Assembly: GCF_019396325.1 (NCBI RefSeq)
Contig: NZ_JAHKRO010000013.1
Coordinates: 1-64,000 of the forward strand
Length of the DNA stretch: 64,000 bases
Direction of reading: 5' to 3'
From: Nonomuraea ceibae
Lineage (GTDB): Bacteria > Actinomycetota > Actinomycetes > Streptosporangiales > Streptosporangiaceae
The position numbers and the translations under genes were made by a program. This document shows positions 15,872 to 24,352 of this stretch, piece by piece. Positions within the stretch are counted from its first letter, which is position 1; the number at the start of each line of letters is the position of its first letter. The notes under the pieces are model-generated. The model had not been told where the DNA came from, did not search any database, and saw nothing but the letters and a program-made list of their open reading frames with translations.

Positions 15872-17922
15872 CCAGGCGTTTCCGCCACGGGCACGGCTGC
15901 GGCCGCGGCCGGTTCGCCGCGGACGGGCAGGAGGCGGGTCAGCAGGGCCGTGGCCAGGCCGGCGATCAGGGCGGCCTCCAGCATGCGCTCCAGGATGAGC
16001 ATGTGGATCGTCCACGGGAGCGCCGTCCGCAAGGGGAGCACCACCAGCTCCAGCACGAGGGCGTGGACCACCGCGCCGGCCAGCCCGGCCAGCATGCCCT
16101 TCGCGACCGGGGACGTCCGGGACAGCCCGGCCGCGACGGCGGCGAGAGCGGCGGCGAACGCGGCTCCGACGGCAAGGTGGTCCGACAGGGTGGTGCCGGG
16201 CCGCTGGAAGACATAGGCGTTGACCGTGCCCGACACCAGCACCGTGATCAGGGCCGCGGCGGCTGCGGAGCCCACGGCCAGGGCGACGCGGCCGGTGCGG
16301 CGGGGCGCCGGCGGCCGGGGCTCGCCGAGTGTGGTGAAGCGCACCGCCATCGGGACCAGCATGAGCAGGACGACGGCGACCAGGAGCAGGGCGCCCGTGG
16401 ACAGCCGGCTGTCCAGCGTGATCTGCGCGCTGATCAGCACATGGGCCAGCGGGTCGGAGACGGCCGGATAGTCCTGGACGTGCGCGATGATGATGTCGCT
16501 CTGGACGCGGTAGAACGTGCGCGCGGTCAGCGTCACCACGGCCGCGATGAGCAGCAGCGGAGCCAGCGCCGACCGCAGGTCGCGCACCCTCGGCGCCCAC
16601 ACCCGCGCCACCCACCGCACCCAGACCCCCAGCAGCAGGCCCGCCACCGCCAGCAGCACCAGCCCGGCGAGCTGCACCGACACGGGGAACGGGGCCAGTG
16701 CGTGGTCCGTCATCCTGCTGGGGGCGAGAAGCCAGCCACCGGCCAGCCCCACGGCCAGGCCGAGCGGCACGTGCACGGCATCGCTCGGCGCCTCCACGGC
16801 CCGTAACGCCCGCAGCCCCAGCACGACGGCCAGCAGCAGGGCGAACACCTCCGCAGGCCACGGCAGCGTGTTGGTGCGTCCCAGCGCGGTGAACGACGCG
16901 GCGGGGTCCATGGTGAGGGAGAAGCAGCCGCCCAGGGCCACCGGGAAGACGAAGCCCTGGCGTACCAGCGGTCCCGGCTCGTCCAGGGCGGCGCGGCGTA
17001 CGGCGAGATGGGGGTGGGTGCGCACCCGCAGCGACACCGGCCACCGGCGCGGGGCCGGCGCGTCCTCGAACAGGCGGCGCAGCGGCGTCGCGTCCTCCTG
17101 CCACGACAGCACGCGGGCGTCGGCCATCAGCTCACGCGACTGCAGCACCGCCGAGCGGGTCAGCCACGACAGCACCGCCAGCCCGATGATCTGGGCGGCG
17201 AACAGCCACGACAGCACCACGCTCGAGCCGAACGGCATCTCCAGAGGCCGCAGGAACGGCGCGTGCCCCGACAGCACCCCGATCACGGCGGCGAGCAGGC
17301 CCGGTACGAGGATCACCGCGGCGTACGACCGCCACATCGCCAGCGTCACGGCCGTGATGCCCAGGTCCCTGTTGCGCACGTGCGCCAGCTCGTGCAGCAC
17401 CACCGCGCGGAACAGCGGCCGGTCGCGCTCGTACAGCATCCAGGTGCCCCGGCTGATCACGGCGTAACTGCGCCCGGCCCGGCCGAACGCCAGCCCGGCC
17501 ACCGCGGGGTTGAGCACGTCGAGCAGGAAGACGACCCGCCGTCCGCCGAGCACCTCCTGCGCCATCCGCGCCAGCTCGTCGTGGACCTCGCCGGCGACCG
17601 GGCGCAGCCGACGGCGGCGGATCCGCCAGGCCGGGCCGAACCAGTACTGCAGCCCGGTGAGCAGGACGAGCGTCGCGAAACAGAGCAACGTGCCCAGCCG
17701 GAGATCCTGGTCGGCGGCCCGGCCCAGCACCTCGCACGCAGGGTCGTCCCGGCCCTTCAGCGCCGCCAGCAGGCACGCCTCCCTGACCTTCGGCGGGACC
17801 GGCGAGCCGTGCGTCGACAGCCGGTCGAACACCCCCGGCCGGTAGATCGCGGTCGTCGCGAACGCCAGGCTGATCAGCAGGACGAACGCGGACGCGGTGG
17901 CCGACGGGACGCGGCCGGTCAT
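15868..17922 (-). CDS. M48-type membrane metalloprotease with long multi-pass C-terminus
   Basis: Encodes 684 residues. One membrane segment at about residues 10-30 and another near 75-95 are followed by a zinc protease core: HELAH (His177, Glu178, His181) continued by VRNRD, and the third ligand Glu264 in ELMAD. This is the M48 (HtpX/Ste24-like) pattern. The rest, about 350 residues, is a run of hydrophobic helices with no domain I can name. There is no BlaI-type repressor next to it, unlike many M56 proteins. Its ATG overlaps the stop of a small membrane-associated protein gene. Its 3' end overlaps the convergent ATPase gene by four bases. Substrate is unknown. Confidence 0.8.
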   Translation of the reverse strand: MTGRVPSATASAFVLLISLAFATTAIYRPGVFDRLSTHGSPVPPKVREACLLAALKGRDDPACEVLGRAADQDLRLGTLLCFATLVLLTGLQYWFGPAWRIRRRRLRPVAGEVHDELARMAQEVLGGRRVVFLLDVLNPAVAGLAFGRAGRSYAVISRGTWMLYERDRPLFRAVVLHELAHVRNRDLGITAVTLAMWRSYAAVILVPGLLAAVIGVLSGHAPFLRPLEMPFGSSVVLSWLFAAQIIGLAVLSWLTRSAVLQSRELMADARVLSWQEDATPLRRLFEDAPAPRRWPVSLRVRTHPHLAVRRAALDEPGPLVRQGFVFPVALGGCFSLTMDPAASFTALGRTNTLPWPAEVFALLLAVVLGLRALRAVEAPSDAVHVPLGLAVGLAGGWLLAPSRMTDHALAPFPVSVQLAGLVLLAVAGLLLGVWVRWVARVWAPRVRDLRSALAPLLLIAAVVTLTARTFYRVQSDIIIAHVQDYPAVSDPLAHVLISAQITLDSRLSTGALLLVAVVLLMLVPMAVRFTTLGEPRPPAPRRTGRVALAVGSAAAAALITVLVSGTVNAYVFQRPGTTLSDHLAVGAAFAAALAAVAAGLSRTSPVAKGMLAGLAGAVVHALVLELVVLPLRTALPWTIHMLILERMLEAALIAGLATALLTRLLPVRGEPAAAAAVPVAETPG

Positions 17923-18350
17923 GAGGGCTTGCGAGCGAGCTCACTCACCACCGCATCGGCCAGGGCGTCGGCCTGGGCCTCCGACATGCCCATCCGGCGC
18001 GCCTTCCGGTAGGCGACCTTCCGGATCTCGGTCAGCCGGGCCGGCGGCAGCGGCGGCGGGCCCTCGGTCAGCTCCTTCGGGCGGCGGCGCAACCGGCCGA
18101 TCAGCCGGCCGGTCCACGAGCCGACGTCCTTGCCCACGTCCATGAGCACCGTGGTCACGACGCCGGAGACGATCGCCGTCACCAGCATCTCGTCCACCCC
18201 CGGCAGCCCGAACCCGAGTGGCTCCCGGTGGGATCTCGCCCTGTTGCCGCCGCCGAGCGCGTCCCAGGTCTGATCGAACAGCGGCAATTCGGCAGGCGCG
18301 ATTCTCGTCACGACTCGGCGGCTGAGATCCTTGGCGAACACATCGGACAC
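17919..18350 (-). CDS. unknown protein, partner of the M48 protease
   Basis: Encodes about 143 residues from GTG 18350, chosen for the GGAGG five bases upstream (18356-18360). I do not recognise the family. Residues 1-55 are polar; about 56-75 form a hydrophobic segment (MLVTAIVSGVVTTVLMDVG) followed by a basic stretch with RLIGRLRRRP. A C-terminal helical pair has EAQADALADAVVSELARKPS. The gene overlaps the protease gene by ATGA, so the two products are probably made together; it may recruit or regulate the protease at the membrane. That role is inference from gene order only. Confidence 0.6.
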   Translation of the reverse strand: MSDVFAKDLSRRVVTRIAPAELPLFDQTWDALGGGNRARSHREPLGFGLPGVDEMLVTAIVSGVVTTVLMDVGKDVGSWTGRLIGRLRRRPKELTEGPPPLPPARLTEIRKVAYRKARRMGMSEAQADALADAVVSELARKPS

Positions 18351-18557
18351 CTGGGCCTCCAACGCGGGATTCTGTTTTCAGAAATATAGGCAGCGCCGAG
18401 GCCGGCTGTCTGTAATTCATCATGCATCGGAACAGCGACACCATAGACATTTCGCTCGCGAAATCGCCGGGCCGCGGGTATTGGTTTTGGGGGATTGCCA
18501 GGTTCGGGATTGCACCACCATGATCGGGACCAGCCGACACCTCATGGAGGAAGCAGC
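18351..18557. promoter_or_regulatory. AT-richer divergent intergenic region with a perfect inverted repeat
   Basis: This 207-bp region between the protease operon and the sulfotransferase gene is markedly less GC-rich than its neighbours and has no convincing gene. It holds ATTTCGC-TC-GCGAAAT at 18449-18464, a perfect 7-bp inverted repeat with a 2-bp centre, which looks like a binding site for a dimeric regulator. The regulator is not identified. Confidence 0.5.
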
Positions 18558-19265
18558 ATGCTGACCGTGATCGGCGCGGGGTTCCCGCGCACCGGTACGA
18601 GTTCGATGAAGGCGGCACTGGAGCGGCTCGGGTTCGGGCCGTGCCATCACATGTTCGACGTGGGGTCGAACTCCGACCGGGCCAAGCGGTGGGCGCCTCT
18701 GGCCAGCCACGACACGGTCCCGGACTGGGAGTACGTGCTGGAGGGGTTCCGGTCGTCGGTGGACTGGCCGGCCTCGTTCTTCTGGCGGGAGCTGGCGGAG
18801 GCGTACCCGGAGGCCAAGGTGGTTCTCACGGTCCGCGACCCGCAGTCCTGGTTCGCGAGCATGCGGACGCTCATCGACAACGGGCCGGCGCGTTTACAGA
18901 GCGAGAAGCTGGCGCCCGAGATGGCCGGTCTCGTGGAGAACATGATGACCACGCGCCCGCTGCTCGAGCGGATGATCCGGGAGGGGCTGGGCAGTGACAG
19001 CCCCTTCGGCGTGGTCCCGGACGAGAAGGAGACCATCGCGGCGTTCGAGCGGCACATCGTCACGGTGCGGGAGAGCCTGCCGGCGGAGCGGCTGCTGGTG
19101 TTCGACGTGCGGGAGGGGTGGGAGCCGCTCTGCCGGTTCCTGGGCGTGGACGTCCCTGAGGGGGAGCCGTTCCCGCACCTGAACGACAGCAAGATGATGG
19201 AGGAGTCCATCGAGCGGCTGATGAAGGGCGAGAAGGTCGGGCTGCCGTTCCACCCTGTGGAGTGA
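18558..19265 (+). CDS. sulfotransferase-family protein
   Basis: Encodes 235 residues from ATG 18558 with GGAGGAA at 18547-18552. The N-terminal VIGAGFPRTGTSSMKAAL is the 5'-phosphosulfate loop that binds PAPS. LTVRDPQSWFASM provides the 3'-phosphate strand, and LLVFDVREGWEPLCRFLGV is the typical late motif before a short C-terminal tail. The acceptor cannot be read from the sequence; relatives in actinomycetes and fungi act on small molecules or are uncharacterised. The gene stands alone, convergent with the oxidoreductase on its right. Confidence 0.85.
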   Translation: MLTVIGAGFPRTGTSSMKAALERLGFGPCHHMFDVGSNSDRAKRWAPLASHDTVPDWEYVLEGFRSSVDWPASFFWRELAEAYPEAKVVLTVRDPQSWFASMRTLIDNGPARLQSEKLAPEMAGLVENMMTTRPLLERMIREGLGSDSPFGVVPDEKETIAAFERHIVTVRESLPAERLLVFDVREGWEPLCRFLGVDVPEGEPFPHLNDSKMMEESIERLMKGEKVGLPFHPVE

Positions 19266-19266
19266 G

Positions 19267-19875
19267 CTAGGCGTCGAGCAGGGCGGCGGCGAGCTCGCGG
19301 GCTTCGCGCAGCCAGGCGTCCCGCTGCGGTCCGTCGGAGCCGGTCACCGTGCGGAAGACCTTGCGGCGTACGTCCACGACGCCGACGTAGGGCAGCACGC
19401 AGGCTGCCCAGATGCGCTCCAGCGGGTCGCCGAACTCGTCGCGTTCGCGGTCGGCCGGGGTGTCGGAGGTGTTGAGCACCAGTGCCCGCCCGGCCTTGAG
19501 CAGCCCGGCGGGTTCGCCGTCGGCGGTGCCGAGCTTGTAGGCGACGCCGGGGACGAGGACGCGCTGCACCCATCCGGCCAGTATCGCGGGCGGCATGCCC
19601 CACCAGTTGGGGTGCACGAACACCACGGCGTCCAGTTCGGCGACCTCGGTCCGGTGGGCCTGGACGAGGTCGTCGGCGGACGGGGCGCCGTCAGTCACGG
19701 TCTCGGTCTCGGCGGCGGCCAGCGCCGGGGCGAAGCCCTCCGCGTAGAGGTCGTGCGCGCGGACGTCGGCGCCCCGTCCGCGCAGTTCGTCCACGACGGC
19801 GTCGAAGAGGGCGCCGTTGAAGCTGTCGGGCCTCGGGTGGGCGAGGTAGACGCCGATGCGCATGCGCGAACCCAT
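19267..19875 (-). CDS. flavodoxin-fold NAD(P)H-dependent oxidoreductase
   Basis: Encodes 202 residues starting at ATG 19875 (ATG 19863, giving MRIGVYLAHP, is nearly as good). It has LAHPRPDSFNGALFDAVV near the start (the FMN-phosphate loop of the Lot6/MdaB/NQO-type family), VVFVHPNWWGMPPAILAGWVQRVL in the middle (active-site loop), and an ALVLNTSDTP strand. These enzymes use NAD(P)H to reduce quinones or nitro compounds in two electrons. It is separated from the deaminase gene by about 36 bp and shares its direction, so it could be the last gene of that transcript. Confidence 0.85.
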   Translation of the reverse strand: MGSRMRIGVYLAHPRPDSFNGALFDAVVDELRGRGADVRAHDLYAEGFAPALAAAETETVTDGAPSADDLVQAHRTEVAELDAVVFVHPNWWGMPPAILAGWVQRVLVPGVAYKLGTADGEPAGLLKAGRALVLNTSDTPADRERDEFGDPLERIWAACVLPYVGVVDVRRKVFRTVTGSDGPQRDAWLREARELAAALLDA

Positions 19876-19911
19876 TCAGATGTGGCTATTGGAGGGAAAA
19901 GTCTCCCACAG

Positions 19912-20343
19912 CTAGGGCCGGTAGTAGCTCTCGATGGGGACGCGGGCCGCCTCGAACAGCGCCGGGCCGTCCTGCTGGACCTCCGGCCAGCCCGAGCCGG
20001 GGTTGAGCTCGGCGAGCTGTTCGGTGGACAGCGCGTAGACGACGCGGCCCAGCCCGGAGCGGACGATGCCGCCGGTGCACATGCCGCAGGGCTGGCAGCT
20101 CGTGTACATGGTGGTGCGGGCTGCGGTGTCGGCGTCGAGCTCGCGGGCGGCCCAGCGGGCGAGCTTGAGCTCCGGGTGGGCGCTGATGTCGTTGTCGCGC
20201 CGCACGGTGTTGTGGGCCTCGACCAGGATCTCGCCGCCGGGCCCCGCGAGCAGGGAGCCGTAGGGGGCGTCGCCCAGGGTGACGGCGTGGGCCGCGAGGT
20301 CGATGGCGCGGCGCAGCAGCTTCTCGTCGGCGGCGGTGATCAT
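19912..20343 (-). CDS. nucleoside/cytosine-guanine deaminase-family enzyme
   Basis: The 143-residue zinc deaminase has its start fixed by GGAGG eight bases before ATG 20343. The zinc site is complete: His and catalytic Glu in AHPELK (HPE in place of the common HAE) and the two cysteines of CQPCGMC. Single-domain deaminases of this length act on guanine, cytosine or related bases. The ATG overlaps the stop of the luciferase-like oxidoreductase gene, so the pair is co-translated and may share a substrate pathway. The substrate cannot be settled from sequence alone. Confidence 0.88.
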   Translation of the reverse strand: MITAADEKLLRRAIDLAAHAVTLGDAPYGSLLAGPGGEILVEAHNTVRRDNDISAHPELKLARWAARELDADTAARTTMYTSCQPCGMCTGGIVRSGLGRVVYALSTEQLAELNPGSGWPEVQQDGPALFEAARVPIESYYRP

Positions 20344-21128
20344 GTGCGGTTCCTCCAGTGGGTGGCGACGGCGGTGAGCGCCCGCCACGCCGGCTGCGGG
20401 CTGCGGGTCTCCTCGGGGTCGCCGTGGTACGGGTCGAGCACGACGCTGGTGGCGCCGAGCTGCCGGAGCCGGTCGAGGTCGTCGAGGATCTGTTCCAGCG
20501 TGCCGACGCCGGCGAGGCGTTCCGGGTCGTCGACGGGCGTGGTCGTCAGCCGCAGGGCGATGCGGGGGACGAAGCCCGGCAGGGTGTGCCCGGCCACGAC
20601 CGAGGCCATCCAGGGCATGGTGCCGCGCAGCGGGTGCCAGGGGTGGCCGTTCTTGACGGCCCGCCGGATGCCCACCTCGCTGTTGCCGCCGACCCAGAGG
20701 GTGTGCCCGGCGTCGCGCAGCGTGGCCAGGTAGTCGTCGGTCAGCCTGCCGCGTTCGGCGAAGGGCACGCCGAGCGCCTCGAACTCCTGCCGCGCCCAGC
20801 CGACGCCCACGCCGAGCACGAGCCTGCCCCCGCTGAGCTGGTTCAGGTTGGTGGCCATCCGCGACACCAGGAGCGGATGCCGGTAGGGCAGGATGAGCAC
20901 GGTGGTGCCCAGCTTGACCGTGGTGGTGAGCCCGGCCAGCCAGGACAGCGTGGTGAACGGCTCGTAGAACGGCTCCGGGTAGCGCACGGCGACGTCCGGG
21001 GTGATCGTCACGTGGTCGGACATCATGAGGAGGTCGAAGCCGAGCCCTTCCACGATGCGCGCCCATTCGCGCAGCACGCCCGGATCGGTGCCAGGCCCGA
21101 AGTTCGGTACGTTCACCCCAAGTTCCAT
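20340..21128 (-). CDS. luciferase-like (LLM) F420-dependent oxidoreductase
   Basis: The 262-residue TIM-barrel protein has LGVNVPNFGPG at the start, LGTTVLILPYRHPLLVSRMATNL in the middle and the family hallmark SGGRLVLGVGVGWARQEFEALG. Such proteins use reduced F420 or FMN to reduce or oxygenate small molecules. It heads an operon with the deaminase (four-base overlap) and is divergent from an Lrp/AsnC regulator, a likely controller. The combination of base deaminase and flavin/F420 enzyme suggests a small catabolic or salvage step. This is inference. Confidence 0.85.
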   Translation of the reverse strand: MELGVNVPNFGPGTDPGVLREWARIVEGLGFDLLMMSDHVTITPDVAVRYPEPFYEPFTTLSWLAGLTTTVKLGTTVLILPYRHPLLVSRMATNLNQLSGGRLVLGVGVGWARQEFEALGVPFAERGRLTDDYLATLRDAGHTLWVGGNSEVGIRRAVKNGHPWHPLRGTMPWMASVVAGHTLPGFVPRIALRLTTTPVDDPERLAGVGTLEQILDDLDRLRQLGATSVVLDPYHGDPEETRSPQPAWRALTAVATHWRNRT

Positions 21129-21222
21129 AAAAATGAGGCTATAGCGGTCACCAGCGCCATTGGAACCGACTTCTCCCGGCTATTCACCCCTAAGCCCGGG
21201 AATTTACCGATAGATTCTCCAT
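21129..21222. promoter_or_regulatory. divergent promoter region, LLM oxidoreductase and Lrp
   Basis: This 94-bp AT-richer spacer separates the two divergent starts and must hold both promoters. No clean dyad was found. The stretch near 21200-21215 (AATTTACCGATAGATT) is the most AT-rich and could contain a -10 element for the Lrp gene. Confidence 0.35.
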
Positions 21223-21669
21223 ATGGCCGCGAAGCTTGACGAGGTCGACTGGGCGATCATCACCCAGCTCCAGCAGGAAGCCCGCATCTCACTGAGCGAG
21301 CTGGGCCGGCGCGTCAACCTCAGCCCGTCGGCCACCACCGAACGGGTGCGCCAGCTTGAGGCGCAGGGCGTCATCACCGGCTATCACGCCGCGGTCGACC
21401 TGGACAAGGTCGGCTACCCGGTGCTCGCCCTGGTCCGGCTGAAGTATCCGGGCAACCGCCACCAGCCCCTGCGCCAGTTGCTTGCCGACCGGCGCGAGAT
21501 CCTGGAGTGCCTGCGCACGACCGGCGACGACTGCTACACGCTCAAGGTGGCCGCGACCTCCATGAGCCACCTGGAGGCGCTCATGGACGAGCTGGCCGGC
21601 CTCGGCAGCACGACCACGAGCATCGTCTACAGCCGGCCCCTGCCCTACCGCGGCCCCGACCGCCCCTGA
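21223..21669 (+). CDS. Lrp/AsnC-family transcriptional regulator
   Basis: The 148-residue protein has an N-terminal helix-turn-helix (DWAIITQLQQEARISLSELG, then VNLSPSATTERVRQLEAQGVI) and a C-terminal RAM domain (residues about 65-140, with ECLRTTGDDCYTLKVAATS) that binds an effector and assembles octamers. It is divergent from the LLM oxidoreductase-deaminase operon, the usual place for a local regulator that responds to the pathway metabolite. Its last 25 bases overlap the convergent MarR gene. Confidence 0.9.
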   Translation: MAAKLDEVDWAIITQLQQEARISLSELGRRVNLSPSATTERVRQLEAQGVITGYHAAVDLDKVGYPVLALVRLKYPGNRHQPLRQLLADRREILECLRTTGDDCYTLKVAATSMSHLEALMDELAGLGSTTTSIVYSRPLPYRGPDRP

Positions 21670-22130
21670 CCGAGCAGGTCGCCCAGGGACGCGAGAGCGG
21701 AGGCCAGGCCGGGGTCGGCCCCGCCGGCCTCCGCCAGCGCGGCGCTCAGCGTCTCCTCGTAGGTGCGGCTCGCCTCGGCGTGACGCACCCGGCCGCTCTC
21801 GGTGATGACCGTGTAGACGCCGCGCTTGTCGTCGGGGCACAGGTCCCGGTACGTGAACTCCGCCGCGTTCAGCCGGGCGACCAGCCGCGTCACGGAGCTC
21901 TGGTTGAGCCCGAGCTTGTCGGCGAGCTCCTGCATGCGCAGTTCGCTGTCGGGCGCGGCGGCCAGGTGGCCGAGCGCGCGATACTCCGACAGGCCGATGC
22001 CGTGCCGCCGCTGCAACGCGGTGCCGAGCCTGGCCTCCACCCGGGCGTGCAGCAGCAGCAGATGGTTCCAGGTCGCGGCGAGCTCCGCCACCGACGGGTC
22101 CGCTGGGGCGTTGGGGGCTGCGGGTGTCAT
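21645..22130 (-). CDS. MarR-family transcriptional regulator
   Basis: The 161-residue protein starts at ATG 22130 behind AAGGAGGGG (strong). The winged helix includes LRMQELADKLGLNQSSVTRLVARL and a wing with DKRGVYTVITESGR. C-terminal helices form the dimer interface. The gene has its own AT-rich upstream region with ATACAT repeated at 22173 and 22183, a possible autoregulatory site. The target is not obvious; the next gene in the same direction upstream is a histidine kinase. Confidence 0.88.
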   Translation of the reverse strand: MTPAAPNAPADPSVAELAATWNHLLLLHARVEARLGTALQRRHGIGLSEYRALGHLAAAPDSELRMQELADKLGLNQSSVTRLVARLNAAEFTYRDLCPDDKRGVYTVITESGRVRHAEASRTYEETLSAALAEAGGADPGLASALASLGDLLGQGRSGPR

Positions 22131-22206
22131 CGACCCCTCCTTGTGCTGGTTTCTCGGCCGCTGGACAGAAATATACATGCACATACATAATTCTGGCCAG
22201 CCCGGG

Positions 22207-23235
22207 CTACAGCGGCAGCCACGCGGTCAGTGACCACCCGTCCGGCACGGCCCGCGAGACCAGCTCGCCGCCCTGCGCCTCGACCAGCGCGGCCAGCCCC
22301 GGCAGGCCCGCCCCGCCGGTCCGCCCGCTCCGCGACGGCGTCACGCCGTCGTTGGTCATCGTGATCTCCAACCGCCCGTCCGCCACGCTCACGTCCAGGT
22401 CGACGCGCCCCGCCCGCGCGGCGTGCCGCCGCACGTTGGTGAGGCCCTCGACCACGATCCGGTACGCCAGCGCCGCGCTGCCGGCCGGGACCTGGAGCGC
22501 CGGGTCCATGCGCAGGCGGACCCGGGCGGGACCGGCGGCCGAGAAGCGCTCGGCCGCCTCGCGGATGTCCTTCAGGCCGCCGGCGGAGGTCGCGGGCCGG
22601 TCGTGGTGCAGCATGTCGAGCGTGCGATCCAGCATCGACAGGGCGCGCTGCCCCGCAGCCTCGACGCGTTCGAGCGCCCGTGCCGGGTCGCCCGTCACCC
22701 TGCCCGCCTGGGCGTGGGCCACCATCTCGCTGATGTCGTGGGCGAGGAAGTCGTGCAGGTCCCCGGCCAGCCGCAGCCGGAGCGCGGTGCGGGTGTCGTC
22801 GAGGGCGCGGCGCTGCCGTACGCCGAGAAGGCGCAGGTAGCCGCCCAGACCGGCGGCGAGGAGCGCGCCCAGCCCCCAGAACGCGCACGCGCCCACCGCC
22901 TCCAGCGGCGAGGCCGGCTGGAGGAAGCGCAGCAGCCAGGTGGCCGCGGCCAGGCCCGCCGCGGGGGCCGCCACCGCGGCGCGGCGGGCGGGCGCGTCCC
23001 GGACGATCAGCCCGGCCAGCACCATGAACGCCAGGCTCTCGGCCATCCCAAGGGCGGCGGCGGGCTGCTCGGACGGCACGACGCCGTACAGCTGGGCCAG
23101 CGTGACGGCCAGCGAGACCACCGCCGCCACGCACGTCAGCTCCGGCAGCCGCGCGGCGAGCGGCGTCCGCGACAGCGCCACCAGCGCCACGGGGAGCAGC
23201 AGCGACGCCGACACGGCGATCCACAGGAGAGTCAC
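22207..23235 (-). CDS. orphan sensor histidine kinase, NarL-type
   Basis: Encodes about 342 residues from GTG 23235; no ribosome binding site is visible and the message may be leaderless. Five to six hydrophobic segments fill residues 1-175. The dimerisation helix carries LAGDLHDFLAHDISEMVAHAQ with the phospho-acceptor His, and the ATPase domain has VVEGLTNVRRHA and GGAGLPGLAALVEAQGG. This is the DesK/NarL-type arrangement of actinobacteria. Unlike the other kinases in this window it has no response-regulator gene beside it. It is divergent from a multi-pass membrane protein of unknown function. Confidence 0.85.
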   Translation of the reverse strand: MTLLWIAVSASLLLPVALVALSRTPLAARLPELTCVAAVVSLAVTLAQLYGVVPSEQPAAALGMAESLAFMVLAGLIVRDAPARRAAVAAPAAGLAAATWLLRFLQPASPLEAVGACAFWGLGALLAAGLGGYLRLLGVRQRRALDDTRTALRLRLAGDLHDFLAHDISEMVAHAQAGRVTGDPARALERVEAAGQRALSMLDRTLDMLHHDRPATSAGGLKDIREAAERFSAAGPARVRLRMDPALQVPAGSAALAYRIVVEGLTNVRRHAARAGRVDLDVSVADGRLEITMTNDGVTPSRSGRTGGAGLPGLAALVEAQGGELVSRAVPDGWSLTAWLPL

Positions 23236-23356
23236 CGCACCGACGATACGGCCGCCGGGAGACCCGGCCGCAGGTGCCGTTCGGCACGGGCGCGGGTGGC
23301 CGAGGGTGCCGAACGGCATCTGGTCCGCGCCGTCGCCGCGCCGCGACGCTGAACAC

Positions 23357-24352
23357 ATGAAATCCTTCACTCCTGCCTCGCGCGCCCATGCGACGGCGCT
23401 GTGGGCGCTCGGCTATGGCGGGCTCGGCGCGGCGTGGGCGCTCGGGCTGCCCGGCTACCCGTGGGGCGCCTCCGATCCCGACCCCGACGGGGCGCTGTCC
23501 CTCCTGGCCGGGACGACACCCCGGTTCGGGTGGTGGATCGCCGCGTTCGCCCTGCTCACCGCGGTGACGGCGGTGGCTCTCACTCGCCGGGGCGATCGGC
23601 GGGCGCCGCTGCTCCTGGCCTGGCCGATCGCCGCGATCCTGGTCCTGGTGATCCCCGACTCGCGCCTGATGATGGGCGTCGCGTACACGCCGCTGCTGCT
23701 GGTCGCCCCCGTCTTCGGCTGGAGCCTGGGCGGCGCCACCTTCGCCGACGCCTGGCCGTGGCCGGTGCTCAACCAGCTCGTCTGCGTGCTCGGCGGGCTG
23801 CTGCTGGCCGCCGCGGCGCTCGCGTACGGCCGTGACCGAGGGCGGGCGCGCTGGTTCACGCCCGAGCGGGGGCGCACGGCGGTGTACGTGGCCGTGGCCG
23901 TGCCTCTCGTGTACTGCGCCACCCGGTGGGCGTGGGCGCTGGGCATCCCGCTCGGCGTGAGCCCGGAGTTCCTGGCCGAGGGCGAGGACGGGCTGTGGCT
24001 GGCGGGAGCCTACCTGGCGACGTTCGGCGCGCTCGGCGGCGTGCTCACACTCGGGCTGACCCAGCGCTGGGGGGAGATCTTCCCCAGATGGATCCCCGGG
24101 CTGCGCGGCAGGCGGGTGCCGCCCCTGCTGGCGGTCATCCCCGCCGGATTCGTCTCGATCATCGTGACCGTGGCGGGGCTGTCCTACGTCCGGTGGACGG
24201 TCGCGGGCCGGTTCGCGCTGGAGGAGTGGGGCGCCTGGCTGCCGGAGTGCTTCTGGCCGGTCTGGGGCGCCGCCCTGGCCACCGCCACCGTCTCCTACCA
24301 CCTGCGGCGGCGCGACGGCACGCGGCTCAGGACGGGCGAGCCGGCGGCGTAG
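23357..24352 (+). CDS. multi-pass membrane protein of unknown function
   Basis: The 331-residue protein has about eight hydrophobic segments spread over the whole length and no soluble domain. I do not recognise a named family. It contains RAHATALWALGYGGLGAAWAL near the start and a VLNQLVCVLGG segment, reminiscent of small integral membrane proteins annotated only as hypothetical in actinomycetes. It is divergent from the orphan histidine kinase, so it could be its target or sensory partner. Its last 26 bases overlap the convergent SGNH hydrolase gene. Confidence 0.7.
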   Translation: MKSFTPASRAHATALWALGYGGLGAAWALGLPGYPWGASDPDPDGALSLLAGTTPRFGWWIAAFALLTAVTAVALTRRGDRRAPLLLAWPIAAILVLVIPDSRLMMGVAYTPLLLVAPVFGWSLGGATFADAWPWPVLNQLVCVLGGLLLAAAALAYGRDRGRARWFTPERGRTAVYVAVAVPLVYCATRWAWALGIPLGVSPEFLAEGEDGLWLAGAYLATFGALGGVLTLGLTQRWGEIFPRWIPGLRGRRVPPLLAVIPAGFVSIIVTVAGLSYVRWTVAGRFALEEWGAWLPECFWPVWGAALATATVSYHLRRRDGTRLRTGEPAA

